From assembly GCA_024743175.1 (NCBI GenBank), contig JANSXA010000002.1:186001-250000 (forward strand): 64,000 nucleotides of DNA, in the 5' to 3' direction. The translations under genes and the position numbers were made by a program. Origin of the DNA: Pseudomonadaceae bacterium. GTDB taxonomy: Bacteria; Pseudomonadota; Gammaproteobacteria; Pseudomonadales; Azotimanducaceae. The number at the start of each line of letters is the position of its first letter. The stretch's first letter is position 1. The notes under the pieces were generated by a model. The model worked only from the letters and a program-made list of their open reading frames with translations, ran no database searches and was not told where the DNA came from. Below are positions 11,663 to 20,551 of the stretch, one piece after another.

Positions 11663-13957
11663 ATGAAACAGAACAAGTCCGGCTCAACGACACGGAGACT
11701 TGCGCTATCGTTGACGACACTACTCACTCTACTCATGGCACACGGCGCTGCCGCCGAAACCAGGCAACACACAGAAAAACCAACAAAAGAACACAGTGCA
11801 GCGCAAAAATATTTCGCGCCCATTGGTACTTTTGATGTCATTGCCGGGAACGGCTCAGGCGTTGCAGAAATTGTTGATGTCACACAGAACAACAAAGAAC
11901 TCATCTACACCGACGGCGACAACGGGCAGATCGGATTTGTCGATATTCGACGTCCCCGCGCGCCGGTGGGCACAGGGACTGTGGATGTCGGTGGTGAACC
12001 CACCAGCCTTGTCATTCTCGACCCTCTGGTCCTGGTAGGCGTCAATACATCAACATCGTTCACAGAGCCATCGGGCAAGCTGGTGGTGGTACATCGCCGC
12101 ACCCGCCGCATTGTTGCTGAACACGAACTGGGCGGCCAACCCGATGCGCTGGCGCTTGCACCTGACCGCAAGCGCGCGGCAATTGTTATCGAAAATGAGC
12201 GGGATGAAGATCTGAACGACGGCCTGCTGCCACAATCACCCAGCGGGCAACTGCTGATTGTCGATCTGCAAGGTCCAGCCCGCTGGTGGACAATTCGCGA
12301 AGCCGATCTTTCGCCTGTTACAGAAGGCGCTTTTGCCGGCGGTGACCTCGAACCGGAATTTGTCGATATCAATAGTCAGAATGAAGCCGTGGTTACCTTC
12401 CAGGAAAATAATCATCTGGCAATCGTGGATCTGAAAAGTGGCAAGACAATCAACCACTTCTCAGCAGGTTCCGCGCAGCTGAGCAATGTGGATACGCTGG
12501 AAGAAGATCTGATTGTACTGGATTCCAACCTGATCAAACGTCGCGAACCCGATTCGGTTGCGTGGATTGATGACGATTCTTTTGCCACCGCCAACGAAGG
12601 TGACTATGAAGATGCTGCTGGCGAAGAAGGCGGCAGCCGCGGCTTCACCATCTTCAATCAGAACGGCGATATCGAGTACGAGTCTGCCGAGTCGTTTGAG
12701 CATCTGCTGGTCAGCGCCGGTCATTACAATGAAGGTCGCTCCGAAAACAAAGGTGTGGAACCTGAATCCATAGAGTTCGGTAAATACAACGGCCAACCCC
12801 TGTTGTTTGTTGGATCTGAAAGGTCCAACGCGATCGGCGTATATGACGTTACCGGCAACACCCCGCAACTGGTGCAGGTACTGCCCACAGGCATTGGTCC
12901 AGAAGGCTTGAAAAGCATCCCTGCACGGGGCCTGCTGGTCGCTTCCACCGAAAATGACGAGGCGGACGATGGCATACCCACCATGATCAATATCTACGCT
13001 CAGCGCCGCAAAAAATCTCCGTACCCACAGATCATTTCAGCTAACGACAGCTATGGATTGCCTATTCCCTGGGTGGCGCTTTCCGGCCTGGCGGGCGACC
13101 CGTGGAGCGCTAACACGCTTTACGCAGTCAGTGATTCATTCCTGGCTGAAGGTTTCGTTTACACCATTGACGTGTCACAACGTCCCGCGCTGATCACAAA
13201 CCGCATGCAGGTCACCGGTGCCAGTGCTGGCCTGGATCTCGAAGGCATCGCAGTGGGTCCCGACGGACACTTCTGGTTAGGTAGCGAAGGCAACAGCTCA
13301 AGCCGACCGAATCTTGTCCTGAAGGTAGACAGCACCACTGGTGCGGTCATCTCAGAAATCGAACTCCCGGCAGGCCTGGTTGACATGCGTCGCTCTAACG
13401 GCATCGAAGGCATCGCGGTGACCGGCGAGACCGGTTCAGAAGTTGTTTATGTTGCGATTCAGCGGGCATGGCCGGACGAGGGTGACACGGACCAGGTGAA
13501 TACAAAAATTGGCCGCTACGATGTTGCCACCAGTGAATGGGGATTTGTGCACTACCCGCTTGAAGCGGAGAGTAATGGTGGGTGGATTGGTCTATCTGAA
13601 TTAACCCTGCTGCCCAACGGTGATTTTGCGGTGATTGAACGCGACAAAGGCTGGGGGCCAAGCACAGCGCCTAACGCAGAACTCAAAGCGCTGTATAAAG
13701 TTGACCTTGAAAACGCGGACTTCCGGGCATACGACAATGCCGACGGCCTGATCACAGTAACCAAGCAACTGCTGTTGGACGTGCTGCCGAAAATCGAGCG
13801 GCGCAGCATCTGGACTGCTGAGAAACTCGAGGGATTTGCGGTCACGTCAAATGGTCGCGCATTTGCTGTTACCGACAACGATGGGGTTGATGGCGCAACT
13901 GGAGAAACACTCTTTCTGCGCTTAGGTCGGATCGACAAACTGCTGAACGATAACTGA
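11663..13957 (+). CDS. Secreted beta-propeller protein with phytase-like esterase domain
   Basis: About 764 residues from the ATG at 11663, which begins a signal peptide (LALSLTTLLTLLMAHGAAAE); a TTG at 11636 is also in frame. The first ~400 residues form a propeller-like region of the choice-of-anchor-I type (FDVIAGNGSGVAEIVDVT, YTDGDNGQIGFVDI, DPDSVAW-like strands, acidic GDYEDAAGEEGG). The second half matches the esterase-like activity of phytase family: LDLEGIAVGPDGHFWLGSEG, RRSNGIEGIAVTGE, KLEGFAVTSNGRAFAVTDND. Homologues are periplasmic or extracellular phosphoesterases or simply large propellers of unknown role. It stands alone between the metal operon and the convergent patatin gene. 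Substrate unknown. Confidence 0.75.
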   Translation: MKQNKSGSTTRRLALSLTTLLTLLMAHGAAAETRQHTEKPTKEHSAAQKYFAPIGTFDVIAGNGSGVAEIVDVTQNNKELIYTDGDNGQIGFVDIRRPRAPVGTGTVDVGGEPTSLVILDPLVLVGVNTSTSFTEPSGKLVVVHRRTRRIVAEHELGGQPDALALAPDRKRAAIVIENERDEDLNDGLLPQSPSGQLLIVDLQGPARWWTIREADLSPVTEGAFAGGDLEPEFVDINSQNEAVVTFQENNHLAIVDLKSGKTINHFSAGSAQLSNVDTLEEDLIVLDSNLIKRREPDSVAWIDDDSFATANEGDYEDAAGEEGGSRGFTIFNQNGDIEYESAESFEHLLVSAGHYNEGRSENKGVEPESIEFGKYNGQPLLFVGSERSNAIGVYDVTGNTPQLVQVLPTGIGPEGLKSIPARGLLVASTENDEADDGIPTMINIYAQRRKKSPYPQIISANDSYGLPIPWVALSGLAGDPWSANTLYAVSDSFLAEGFVYTIDVSQRPALITNRMQVTGASAGLDLEGIAVGPDGHFWLGSEGNSSSRPNLVLKVDSTTGAVISEIELPAGLVDMRRSNGIEGIAVTGETGSEVVYVAIQRAWPDEGDTDQVNTKIGRYDVATSEWGFVHYPLEAESNGGWIGLSELTLLPNGDFAVIERDKGWGPSTAPNAELKALYKVDLENADFRAYDNADGLITVTKQLLLDVLPKIERRSIWTAEKLEGFAVTSNGRAFAVTDNDGVDGATGETLFLRLGRIDKLLNDN

Positions 13958-13960
13958 AAC

Positions 13961-15493
13961 CTAAGTCCCCGACGCAGGTTCTTCGAGACTGCCGTCCATG
14001 CCCTCGGGCTTTGGCCGGCGTGTTTTGTAGAACTTGCGTATATCATGCTCAGAGTGATGATCCAGGATCATATCGAGCGTGTGGCCAATGCTCGTGCAGG
14101 TGCGTATCTGTGCCAGTCGGTTCCAGGCTGCACGCTCACCCTCTAGCACCAGCTCTGAAATCTCGTCCGATGTCAGGTGTCCCAGGAGTTTCTGCGGGTT
14201 CACAAAATTGAACGACGGCACAATATTGATATCGCCAGCGTAATCCTGGGCGGCAACCGAATAGAACATGTTCATGGCCCGGCTGACTTCTGGCCAGGGC
14301 CGCAGGTAACGGCGGGTAAACTCTTCCCCGGAGCGCAGCATTTCCCTACCTGCATGCCGCCACACTGATTTAGCGCCTTTTGGCAGATAGATATACTTGT
14401 CGGCGCTCATCATCGCCAGTGCCAGGGGATTGGCCTGGCTGACAATGTAATGGTTAACCCCATAGAGCCGCGCCAGACGCTTGGCCGGCAGATCGTCGGT
14501 GACCGCACCATCCACCCAACGTCGATTTGGCAGATAGGGTTGCGGCTCGCCATAAACGTTCTTCGCCATCAGCATCACCGACGGGAAGACACCCGGCACC
14601 GCGCAGGACGCAAGCACCGCAGTTCGAATAAACACGTTGGGTGAGGTAATGGCATTCATCAGCCTCGAAGTCTGGTGCTGCTCTGCAGGCGCGATGGTCA
14701 CGTTCAGACAGCGACCGGTCTTCTCAAAAGCTTCCTGGAAGGTCATGTCGGGGATCGTAACCTCCAGCATGGCCATCACATCGTTGATGTCCATCTGGCG
14801 TCGGGTGATGGTCCAGGCGGCTTCATCAAACTGCTGTGGATTGCCCAGCAGATTGTCGCCGGAAAACAGCTCATTAAGTTCGTCATCACTATGGCAGCCC
14901 AGCACCGCAGCAACCACTGATCCCGCACTGGAGCCTGAAATAACTCCCGGCAGCAGTTTCTGCTGGAACAGGGTTTTCACGACACCGGTGTGAAAATGTC
15001 CCAGGGAGCCCGCGCCGCTCAACATCAGAGCAGTGCGGCCAAAGCAGTGACTGGCGCGATCAAAGAAGTCCATTTTCTCCTCAAATGGAATCTGATCCTC
15101 CGGTACCGAGGAGATGTGCCTGAGCGAGTCGGAGATGGTGCTCACATAATCTTCAATCAGATGCTTGGTACCCAGCTTGGCGCGCTCGTGAAGCTCAGAC
15201 TTGCCCATACCACCCATGTTGCCGTGAATACCTTCATTCAAGGCAAACAGCAGACCCACATCGTCACCCCGCGCGCGCAGGTCCTTAAGGATCTGCGTTC
15301 GCTGCTTGATGTTAGCCCAGTCATAGTTTTCCGCGCGCTCTGTCTGCCGCCATTTTTCAGCGCCGCTGCGCACGTCATGTTGCTCAGCCAGACCGCGCCA
15401 GGTTTCAAAGTCCTCAGCCGCTGCCATGTCCTTTTTGAGGCGGGAAAGACTGATATCCCAAGCTCTGCGTTGTGTGGTGTCACTCATGCCCAT
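13961..15493 (-). CDS. Patatin-like phospholipase with N-terminal DUF3336
   Basis: A 510-residue hydrolase. The first ~145 residues match the DUF3336 domain that precedes patatin in yeast TGL3/4/5-type lipases and their bacterial relatives (ETWRGLAEQHD, YDWANIKQRTQILKDLR). The patatin core shows the oxyanion loop SGAGSLG near residue 160, the nucleophile elbow GSSAG (Ser about residue 189) and the dyad Asp in WVDGAVTDDLPAKRL near 330. It should deacylate phospholipids or triacylglycerols. Start: a GGAG lies just upstream of ATG 15493; another ATG at 15487 is equally plausible, and the TTG at 15496 is not needed. It is convergent with the phytase-like gene (3 bp apart) and next to psd. Confidence 0.9.
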   Translation of the reverse strand: MGMSDTTQRRAWDISLSRLKKDMAAAEDFETWRGLAEQHDVRSGAEKWRQTERAENYDWANIKQRTQILKDLRARGDDVGLLFALNEGIHGNMGGMGKSELHERAKLGTKHLIEDYVSTISDSLRHISSVPEDQIPFEEKMDFFDRASHCFGRTALMLSGAGSLGHFHTGVVKTLFQQKLLPGVISGSSAGSVVAAVLGCHSDDELNELFSGDNLLGNPQQFDEAAWTITRRQMDINDVMAMLEVTIPDMTFQEAFEKTGRCLNVTIAPAEQHQTSRLMNAITSPNVFIRTAVLASCAVPGVFPSVMLMAKNVYGEPQPYLPNRRWVDGAVTDDLPAKRLARLYGVNHYIVSQANPLALAMMSADKYIYLPKGAKSVWRHAGREMLRSGEEFTRRYLRPWPEVSRAMNMFYSVAAQDYAGDINIVPSFNFVNPQKLLGHLTSDEISELVLEGERAAWNRLAQIRTCTSIGHTLDMILDHHSEHDIRKFYKTRRPKPEGMDGSLEEPASGT

Positions 15494-15738
15494 CAATCTC
15501 CGAGGCAGCGTTCCCGCTGATGCGTTTTACAGTGCAGGATATCGGACTTCAGGGCGTTGGGTAAGGCTGCAAAACGTATGTTGCATCACGAAGTTGGCAG
15601 ATATCACCGAACACATCAAATCAACGGCGCGTGGTCAAAAACGCTCGCTATCATCACAAAAAGTTCATCAGCTGTTCATTTACCCGCCATCTAACCCTAC
15701 CAATGTGTGGAGTTGGGTGATTTCAAAACAGGTGATCA

Positions 15739-15783
15739 ATGAAAAATGTTGAAGCCCTGGTTGATAAAGGCGTCAACGCTTGA
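15739..15783 (+). other. 14-codon upstream ORF coupled to psd
   Basis: ATG at 15739, preceded by AGGTG, opens a 14-codon frame ending in TGA at 15781-15783. The stop overlaps the TTG start of psd (15780) in a TTGA arrangement. This is the geometry of translational coupling and would explain how a weak TTG without its own clear ribosome site is used. The peptide itself may be meaningless. It could also be the remains of a frameshifted psd N-terminus. Confidence 0.4.
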
Positions 15784-16676
15784 GACATGCGGACTGGAAA
15801 AGCAGGTTTCTGGCGCTCAGCTGGCAGCAGAAATTTCTGTTTCTGGTGACAAATCAGTTACCCCGCCGCAGCGCAACATTGCTGATGGGGCGCCTGAGTA
15901 AGGTTGAACAACCGTTAGTCAAAAAACTGATGATGGCATTGTGGCAGATGTTTGCAGACGATCTTCGATTGTTTGAAGCAAAGCATCAGCATTTCAAGAG
16001 TATGCACGATTGTTTTGTCAGAGAAATAAAGCCCGAAATGCGTCCGATAGATAATAGGAGTAACACACTGGTCAGTCCTTGCGATGCGGTGATCGGTGAA
16101 TATGGGCCTGTGTGTGACGGTCATGCCTATCAGATCAAAGGTGCGCCCTACCGAATTAATGATCTGTTTGGAGATGAAGACGTGGCGCGTCGTTATGCAG
16201 GTGGTAATTTCTGCACGTTACGATTGAAATCAAGTATGTATCATCATTTTCACGCACCCTGGCCGGGCGTTATCAATGAAGTGGTGTACATATCCGGTGA
16301 TACCTGGAACGTAAATCCCCCGACCCTGAAAGTGATTGACGCGCTTTTCTGCAAAAACGAGCGTGCAGTTGTCGAATTGAAAAACTGCGACCAGCGTATA
16401 GCTATTGTTGCTGTGGCAGCAATACTGGTTGCCAGCATCAGAGTTCATGGGCTGCCGGAGCCGCTCAATCTGAACTATCGCGGACCTAACCACTTACCGC
16501 TGAAACGCAGCGTCAGCAAAGGCGAGCCGCTGGGCTACTTTGAGCATGGTTCTACATTGGTTCTGTTTGCCCCTAAATGTTTCGAGTTCTCAGCTGATCT
16601 CAAAGCAGGAGAAATCATCCGCATGGGCGAACCGCTGATGCAAAAAATGCCTGCTGGCCGGATAAGGCCACTCTAA
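15780..16676 (+). CDS. psd: Phosphatidylserine decarboxylase
   Basis: A protein of 298 residues. It contains the conserved region VSPCDAVIGEYG, then MYHHFHAPWPG (His-rich active-site segment), LNYRGPNHLPLK and YFEHGSTLVLFAP. The GST (Ser about residue 258) is the self-cleavage site that creates the pyruvoyl group and splits the protein into beta and alpha chains. The enzyme converts phosphatidylserine to phosphatidylethanolamine at the inner membrane. The start is unusual: TTG at 15780, overlapping a 14-codon upstream ORF; no better ATG lies before the conserved part. It is followed after 19 bp by the DUF962-like gene, so the pair is an operon. A second psd copy elsewhere in the genome is possible. 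Confidence 0.9.
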   Translation: MRHADWKSRFLALSWQQKFLFLVTNQLPRRSATLLMGRLSKVEQPLVKKLMMALWQMFADDLRLFEAKHQHFKSMHDCFVREIKPEMRPIDNRSNTLVSPCDAVIGEYGPVCDGHAYQIKGAPYRINDLFGDEDVARRYAGGNFCTLRLKSSMYHHFHAPWPGVINEVVYISGDTWNVNPPTLKVIDALFCKNERAVVELKNCDQRIAIVAVAAILVASIRVHGLPEPLNLNYRGPNHLPLKRSVSKGEPLGYFEHGSTLVLFAPKCFEFSADLKAGEIIRMGEPLMQKMPAGRIRPL

Positions 16677-16695
16677 CTTCAGAAGGAGAATTTTC

Positions 16696-17355
16696 ATGAC
16701 TCTCGATAAACGGCCCTTTCGTGAAGAGCTTAAAAAGCAACGCTGGGACGATCATCGGTATTATCACCAGAGCCGAATAAATCAGTCGTTACACCTGTTC
16801 AGTGCTGTCTGTTTTATCCTGTCGTACTGCATGGTCTTTTTCAGCATCAGTGCCGCTGCAATTCTGGGGTGGATTTTTGCCATGTCTTCACGCCAGATCG
16901 GGCATTTCTTTTTCGAGCCAAAAACCTACGATGACGTGAATAAGGCGACCCACCAGCGCAAAGAGGAGATCAAAATTGGTTACAATCTCTTTCGCAAGCG
17001 TGTACTGCACGCGGTTTGTGCTGCTTTCCCGGTAGTGCTCTATTTCGAGCCATCATTGTTCGGAATTTTTGCACAATACGGGACCTTCGGAGACTTTGTT
17101 AATAACCTTTCTGTGTCCTGGCTTGTATTGGCAATGAGCGCATTGGTATTCAGAGCTGTACAGATATTTTTTATTCACGATATCCGTACCGGGATCATCT
17201 GGTTAACAAAGATAGCCACGGACCCGTTCCATGATTTCAAAATTTATCTGAAATCCCCCGTGCACCTGATGAAAGGTCAGTTGTTTGATCCGATGGATCA
17301 TGTTCAGGACAATGCTGAAGGCGAACCCTCAGCTGCAGGCATATCCTCGCGATGA
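16696..17355 (+). CDS. DUF962/Mpo1-like membrane protein
   Basis: A 219-residue protein with a strong AGAAGGAGA site before the ATG. Near the N-terminus it has YYHQSRINQSLHLFS, fitting the H-x(n)-N-x3-H pattern of the DUF962/Mpo1 family. This is followed by helices and SRQIGHFFFEPKTYD, which matches the family's GHxxxE motif. Four to five membrane segments are visible (about 32-52, 55-70, 97-115, 135-160). Mpo1 of yeast is an Fe2+-dependent dioxygenase acting on 2-hydroxy fatty acids. The bacterial role is unknown, but the pairing with psd fits lipid metabolism. Its last 52 bp overlap the 3' end of the convergent aminotransferase gene. Confidence 0.65.
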   Translation: MTLDKRPFREELKKQRWDDHRYYHQSRINQSLHLFSAVCFILSYCMVFFSISAAAILGWIFAMSSRQIGHFFFEPKTYDDVNKATHQRKEEIKIGYNLFRKRVLHAVCAAFPVVLYFEPSLFGIFAQYGTFGDFVNNLSVSWLVLAMSALVFRAVQIFFIHDIRTGIIWLTKIATDPFHDFKIYLKSPVHLMKGQLFDPMDHVQDNAEGEPSAAGISSR

Positions 17356-19007
17356 GGTATTGCACGACGCTTCAGGCGGGCCTCTAGAAACTCGCGCATA
17401 ACATCGCGACGCACTGACTTGTTAGTTGCATCTGCGGGGCACCACCACCAGCCATCGTCATGCATCCGTTTAGCGGCTACGAGAATGCGGCGTAAGACTT
17501 CGGCAAAATCATCTTGCGCAAAATTGTGACTGAAGATGATCCTTCCGGTACCCACCATGCCCAGCGTGATCCCTTCAGCGCGCAGATAGTACTGATACAT
17601 CCAGTTGTATCGACTTGGATTCAGATAAACAAAAGTCCACACGGAAGCCAGGTTGCTGACGCGCAGCGGATAACCTCCGGTTGTCAGTTGTCTATTGAGC
17701 TCAGCCGCCCTTTCATTCCAGAGACTTTCCGCGTTTTCGAATCTCCCGGCAAACTCGGTACTGAAAGCATAGCGTAAAAACTCATTCATCGCAGTCATGA
17801 CGTACGGATGCGAATTGAAAGTACCCCGAGCGACACACAAGTCGGTTGGACGGTCTTCACGAAATCGCTTCATATAGATGGCTTTACCGCAAACCACGCC
17901 AACAGGCAGTCCGCCTCCAACTGTTTTACCGTAGGTAACAAGATCAGCCTGGATGCCAAAATAGCCCTGAGCGCCCTGCAGACCCAGCCTGAAACCAACA
18001 AACACTTCGTCAAATATCAGGGCGATGCCGTTGGATGTGCAGGTTTCGCGCAATTTTTTCAGCCATCCGCTGTACGCCTGTTGATCTACGTTTGTCGGCG
18101 TTGAGCCACTAATTAACGAGGCATCGCTGGCGGGGCTGCTGTTCGGGTGCATTACCTGAACGGGATTGACAATCACGCAGGCGATATCGCGACGTGTTCG
18201 CAGCACGGTGAGTGTTGCCTCACTCATTTCCGCCAGCATGAGGATATCGTTTGAGCGGCGTCGGTTACCTACCCCGGGTTGAACACCATCCCACCAGCCA
18301 TGATAAGAGCCACAGAACATAACAAGTTTGCTCTTCCTCGTGTGGTAGCGGGCCAGGCGCACGGCCTGCATGACAGCTTCCGTGCCGGACATGTGAAACG
18401 ATACTTCATCCAGTCCGGATGCCTGTTGCAGAAACTGAACATTCTCTGCGACAACAGGATGATAGGGTCCGAGTACAGGCCCCATATCCCGTGCCCGCTC
18501 ATTGCCCCGCTCAATACACTGGCGATAAAAATCGTATCCCAGCAGATTTACGCCATAGGCGCCGCTGAGATCAAAAGACCAGTCACCCTCGAGACTTTGG
18601 ATCTGCACACCGTCACTTGAGGATGCAAACGTATTTATCGGCAGGCGATTCTGCACCATTTCACGAAATTGAAACGGTACCCGGTATGCCTCGGTAAACT
18701 GCATGTCGGATACAGCGTGTGTAAGCTGGCTGCTGATTTCCCTGGAAATTACCGATCGATCCTGCAATTGCTGGCTGAGACAAGACATGCCTGAATGCCG
18801 CCTGGCAACAATATCTGCTGGGGCATCATCGATGTTAAAGGCTCTGTCGAGCCCGTAGCTGACCTTGGGTACCTGGCTGGCAAGACGCCGAGACATGTGG
18901 GCGTGGCCGGCAAGGCTGGGATGTTTGGCGCGACTCAGCTGTAGGCGTCGGAAGATTTTATAAGCAACAAAAGCCAGCACAGGAAGCGCTAAAGTCCACA
19001 AATTCAT
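17304..19007 (-). CDS. Membrane-anchored class III (GSA-type) aminotransferase
   Basis: A 567-residue protein. Residues 3-20 form an N-terminal membrane anchor (LWTLALPVLAFVAYKIF), uncommon for this fold. The PLP fold follows: FDLSGAYGVNLLGYDFY, SFHMSGTEAVMQAVRLAR, CGSYHGWWDG, LIFDEVFVGFRLG (Asp for the PLP pyridine) and TYGKTVGGGLPVGVVCG (Schiff-base Lys). This is the glutamate-1-semialdehyde aminomutase-like branch. A C-terminal tail of ~40 basic residues is extra. The substrate is unknown. Membrane anchoring and the convergent psd/DUF962 pair suggest an amino lipid or lipid precursor rather than tetrapyrrole synthesis; this is inference. Confidence 0.8.
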   Translation of the reverse strand: MNLWTLALPVLAFVAYKIFRRLQLSRAKHPSLAGHAHMSRRLASQVPKVSYGLDRAFNIDDAPADIVARRHSGMSCLSQQLQDRSVISREISSQLTHAVSDMQFTEAYRVPFQFREMVQNRLPINTFASSSDGVQIQSLEGDWSFDLSGAYGVNLLGYDFYRQCIERGNERARDMGPVLGPYHPVVAENVQFLQQASGLDEVSFHMSGTEAVMQAVRLARYHTRKSKLVMFCGSYHGWWDGVQPGVGNRRRSNDILMLAEMSEATLTVLRTRRDIACVIVNPVQVMHPNSSPASDASLISGSTPTNVDQQAYSGWLKKLRETCTSNGIALIFDEVFVGFRLGLQGAQGYFGIQADLVTYGKTVGGGLPVGVVCGKAIYMKRFREDRPTDLCVARGTFNSHPYVMTAMNEFLRYAFSTEFAGRFENAESLWNERAAELNRQLTTGGYPLRVSNLASVWTFVYLNPSRYNWMYQYYLRAEGITLGMVGTGRIIFSHNFAQDDFAEVLRRILVAAKRMHDDGWWWCPADATNKSVRRDVMREFLEARLKRRAIPHREDMPAAEGSPSALS

Positions 19008-19113
19008 GACCCATCCGCAAGAATTACTCTTCGGTTGGATCGTGACAGCATCTCGTGACAGGCATATTAACGTTCACACACGAGACCGCCCCTCTAAGCG
19101 TCGCAACATATCT

Positions 19114-19137
19114 ATATATCTGGAATAATTGATATAT
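19114..19137. promoter_or_regulatory. Inverted repeat, candidate ArsR operator
   Basis: ATATATC (19114-19120) and GATATAT (19131-19137) form perfect 7-bp arms separated by 10 bp, about 45 bp before the arsR start. AT-rich imperfect palindromes at this distance are typical operators for ArsR-family repressors, which usually control their own operon. The same AT-rich stretch probably holds the -10 region. Not tested against a motif model. Confidence 0.5.
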
Positions 19138-19181
19138 TATCCGCATGTGAAGTAAACACTCTTGAAAGCAGGAAGACAGAA

Positions 19182-19529
19182 ATGAAGCTTGACCATGCCG
19201 TGTCAGCATTTGGCGCGCTCTCTCAACAAACCCGCCTGAAGACCCTCCGGTTTCTGGTGCGTAAAGCGCCCGATCCTGTGCCCGCAGGCGATATAGCGCT
19301 CGCGATGGATGTGCCCCAGAACACCATGTCGTCTCATTTATCAATTCTTGTTAACGCCGGTCTGCTGCAATCCACTCGATCCGGCCGCTCTATTCTCTAT
19401 ACCGTTGATCTGGACGGGCTGAGCGATTTAGTCACCTACCTGGTCGCAGACTGCTGTCAGGGTCAGCCTGAAAACTGCTCAGCAATCGTAAATTCAATTA
19501 TTCCCAAACATGAACTGACAGAGGTTTAG
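19182..19529 (+). CDS. arsR: ArsR-family arsenic-responsive repressor
   Basis: A 115-residue winged-helix protein. HTH region: [17 protein letters not shown], then [20 protein letters not shown] as recognition helix, [17 protein letters not shown] as the wing. The C-terminus has the cysteines [11 protein letters not shown], a likely As(III)-binding set of the type placed near the end of the protein rather than in the DNA-binding helix. It heads the operon arsR-GAPDH-arsJ-porin (4 bp to the next gene) and should repress it until trivalent arsenic binds. AGGAAG lies ahead of the ATG. Confidence 0.9.
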   Translation: MKLDHAVSAFGALSQQTRLKTLRFLVRKAPDPVPAGDIALAMDVPQNTMSSHLSILVNAGLLQSTRSGRSILYTVDLDGLSDLVTYLVADCCQGQPENCSAIVNSIIPKHELTEV

Positions 19530-19533
19530 CCCG

Positions 19534-20550
19534 ATGACACAAAGAGTAGGGTTTAACGGCTTTGGCAGAATGGGCAGGCTTGGCCTGCGCGCAGCGTGGG
19601 GTTCTCCGGATATTGAGATTGTGCATATCAACGAGGTTGCTGGCGATGCCAGCGCCGCTGCGCACCTGCTTAAGTACGACAGCCAACACGGCACCTGGGA
19701 ACCAGCGGTTGAAGCGGAAGGAGACAAAATCTGCATCGAGACAAAAACGATAAGTTACTCGCGCAATCAGAACATCAGTGAAACGCCCTGGGCGGAGATG
19801 GGCATAGATATTGTCGTGGAGTGTACGGGGGCGTTTAAAACCTCACCTGCTCTGAATGCTTACTTCGAATCCGGGGTGAAAAAAGTTGTCGTCGCAGCGC
19901 CGGTAAAAGATGGCCCACTGAATATTGTCATGGGCGTGAATGATCACCTCTATGCCCACGACAGGCACCATCTGGTGACAGCCGCGTCCTGCACCACAAA
20001 CTGCATTGCGCCGGTGATCAAAGTCATCCAGGAAAATTTTGGTATTCGTCATGGCGCGATCACCACCGTGCACGACATTACCAACACTCAGAGTGTGCTT
20101 GATCAATACCACAAAGACCTGCGACGTTCGCGCGCCAGTGCACGATCGTTAATACCCACGTCAACAGGTTCTGCCACAGCCATCAGTGAAATTTTTCCTG
20201 AGCTGAGAGGAAAACTTAACGGTATCGCGATTCGGGTACCCGTCGACAATGCGTCAATTACAGATTGCGCTTTTGAGCTGGAAACAGCGTCTTCGGTTGA
20301 AGCGGTAAATGCGGCACTGGAAGCAGCTTCACTGGCAGGACCGCTGCAGGGCATTCTCGGTTACGAAACCAAACCTCTGGTTTCAATTGATTATGAAGGT
20401 GATACCCGCTCCAGTGTCATAGATGCACCTTCTACAATGGTTGTTGACGACACCCTGGTCAAAATCCTGGCCTGGTACGACAACGAGATCGGTTATGTAC
20501 ATCGCATGATGGAACTTGTCGCAAAGGTTGCACGCGGCATGGAAAACTGA
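19534..20550 (+). CDS. ArsJ-associated glyceraldehyde-3-phosphate dehydrogenase
   Basis: A 338-residue GAPDH. The N-terminal dinucleotide motif is [16 protein letters not shown]; the active site is [12 protein letters not shown] with Cys153; the C-terminus has [15 protein letters not shown]. In arsenate operons of this form the enzyme uses arsenate instead of phosphate to make 1-arseno-3-phosphoglycerate, which ArsJ then exports; this is established for the Pseudomonas pair. The position between arsR and arsJ, and not beside pgk or tkt, supports that assignment rather than glycolysis. arsJ starts 1 bp after its stop. Confidence 0.92.
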   Translation: MTQRVGFNGFGRMGRLGLRAAWGSPDIEIVHINEVAGDASAAAHLLKYDSQHGTWEPAVEAEGDKICIETKTISYSRNQNISETPWAEMGIDIVVECTGAFKTSPALNAYFESGVKKVVVAAPVKDGPLNIVMGVNDHLYAHDRHHLVTAASCTTNCIAPVIKVIQENFGIRHGAITTVHDITNTQSVLDQYHKDLRRSRASARSLIPTSTGSATAISEIFPELRGKLNGIAIRVPVDNASITDCAFELETASSVEAVNAALEAASLAGPLQGILGYETKPLVSIDYEGDTRSSVIDAPSTMVVDDTLVKILAWYDNEIGYVHRMMELVAKVARGMEN

Positions 20551-20551
20551 C

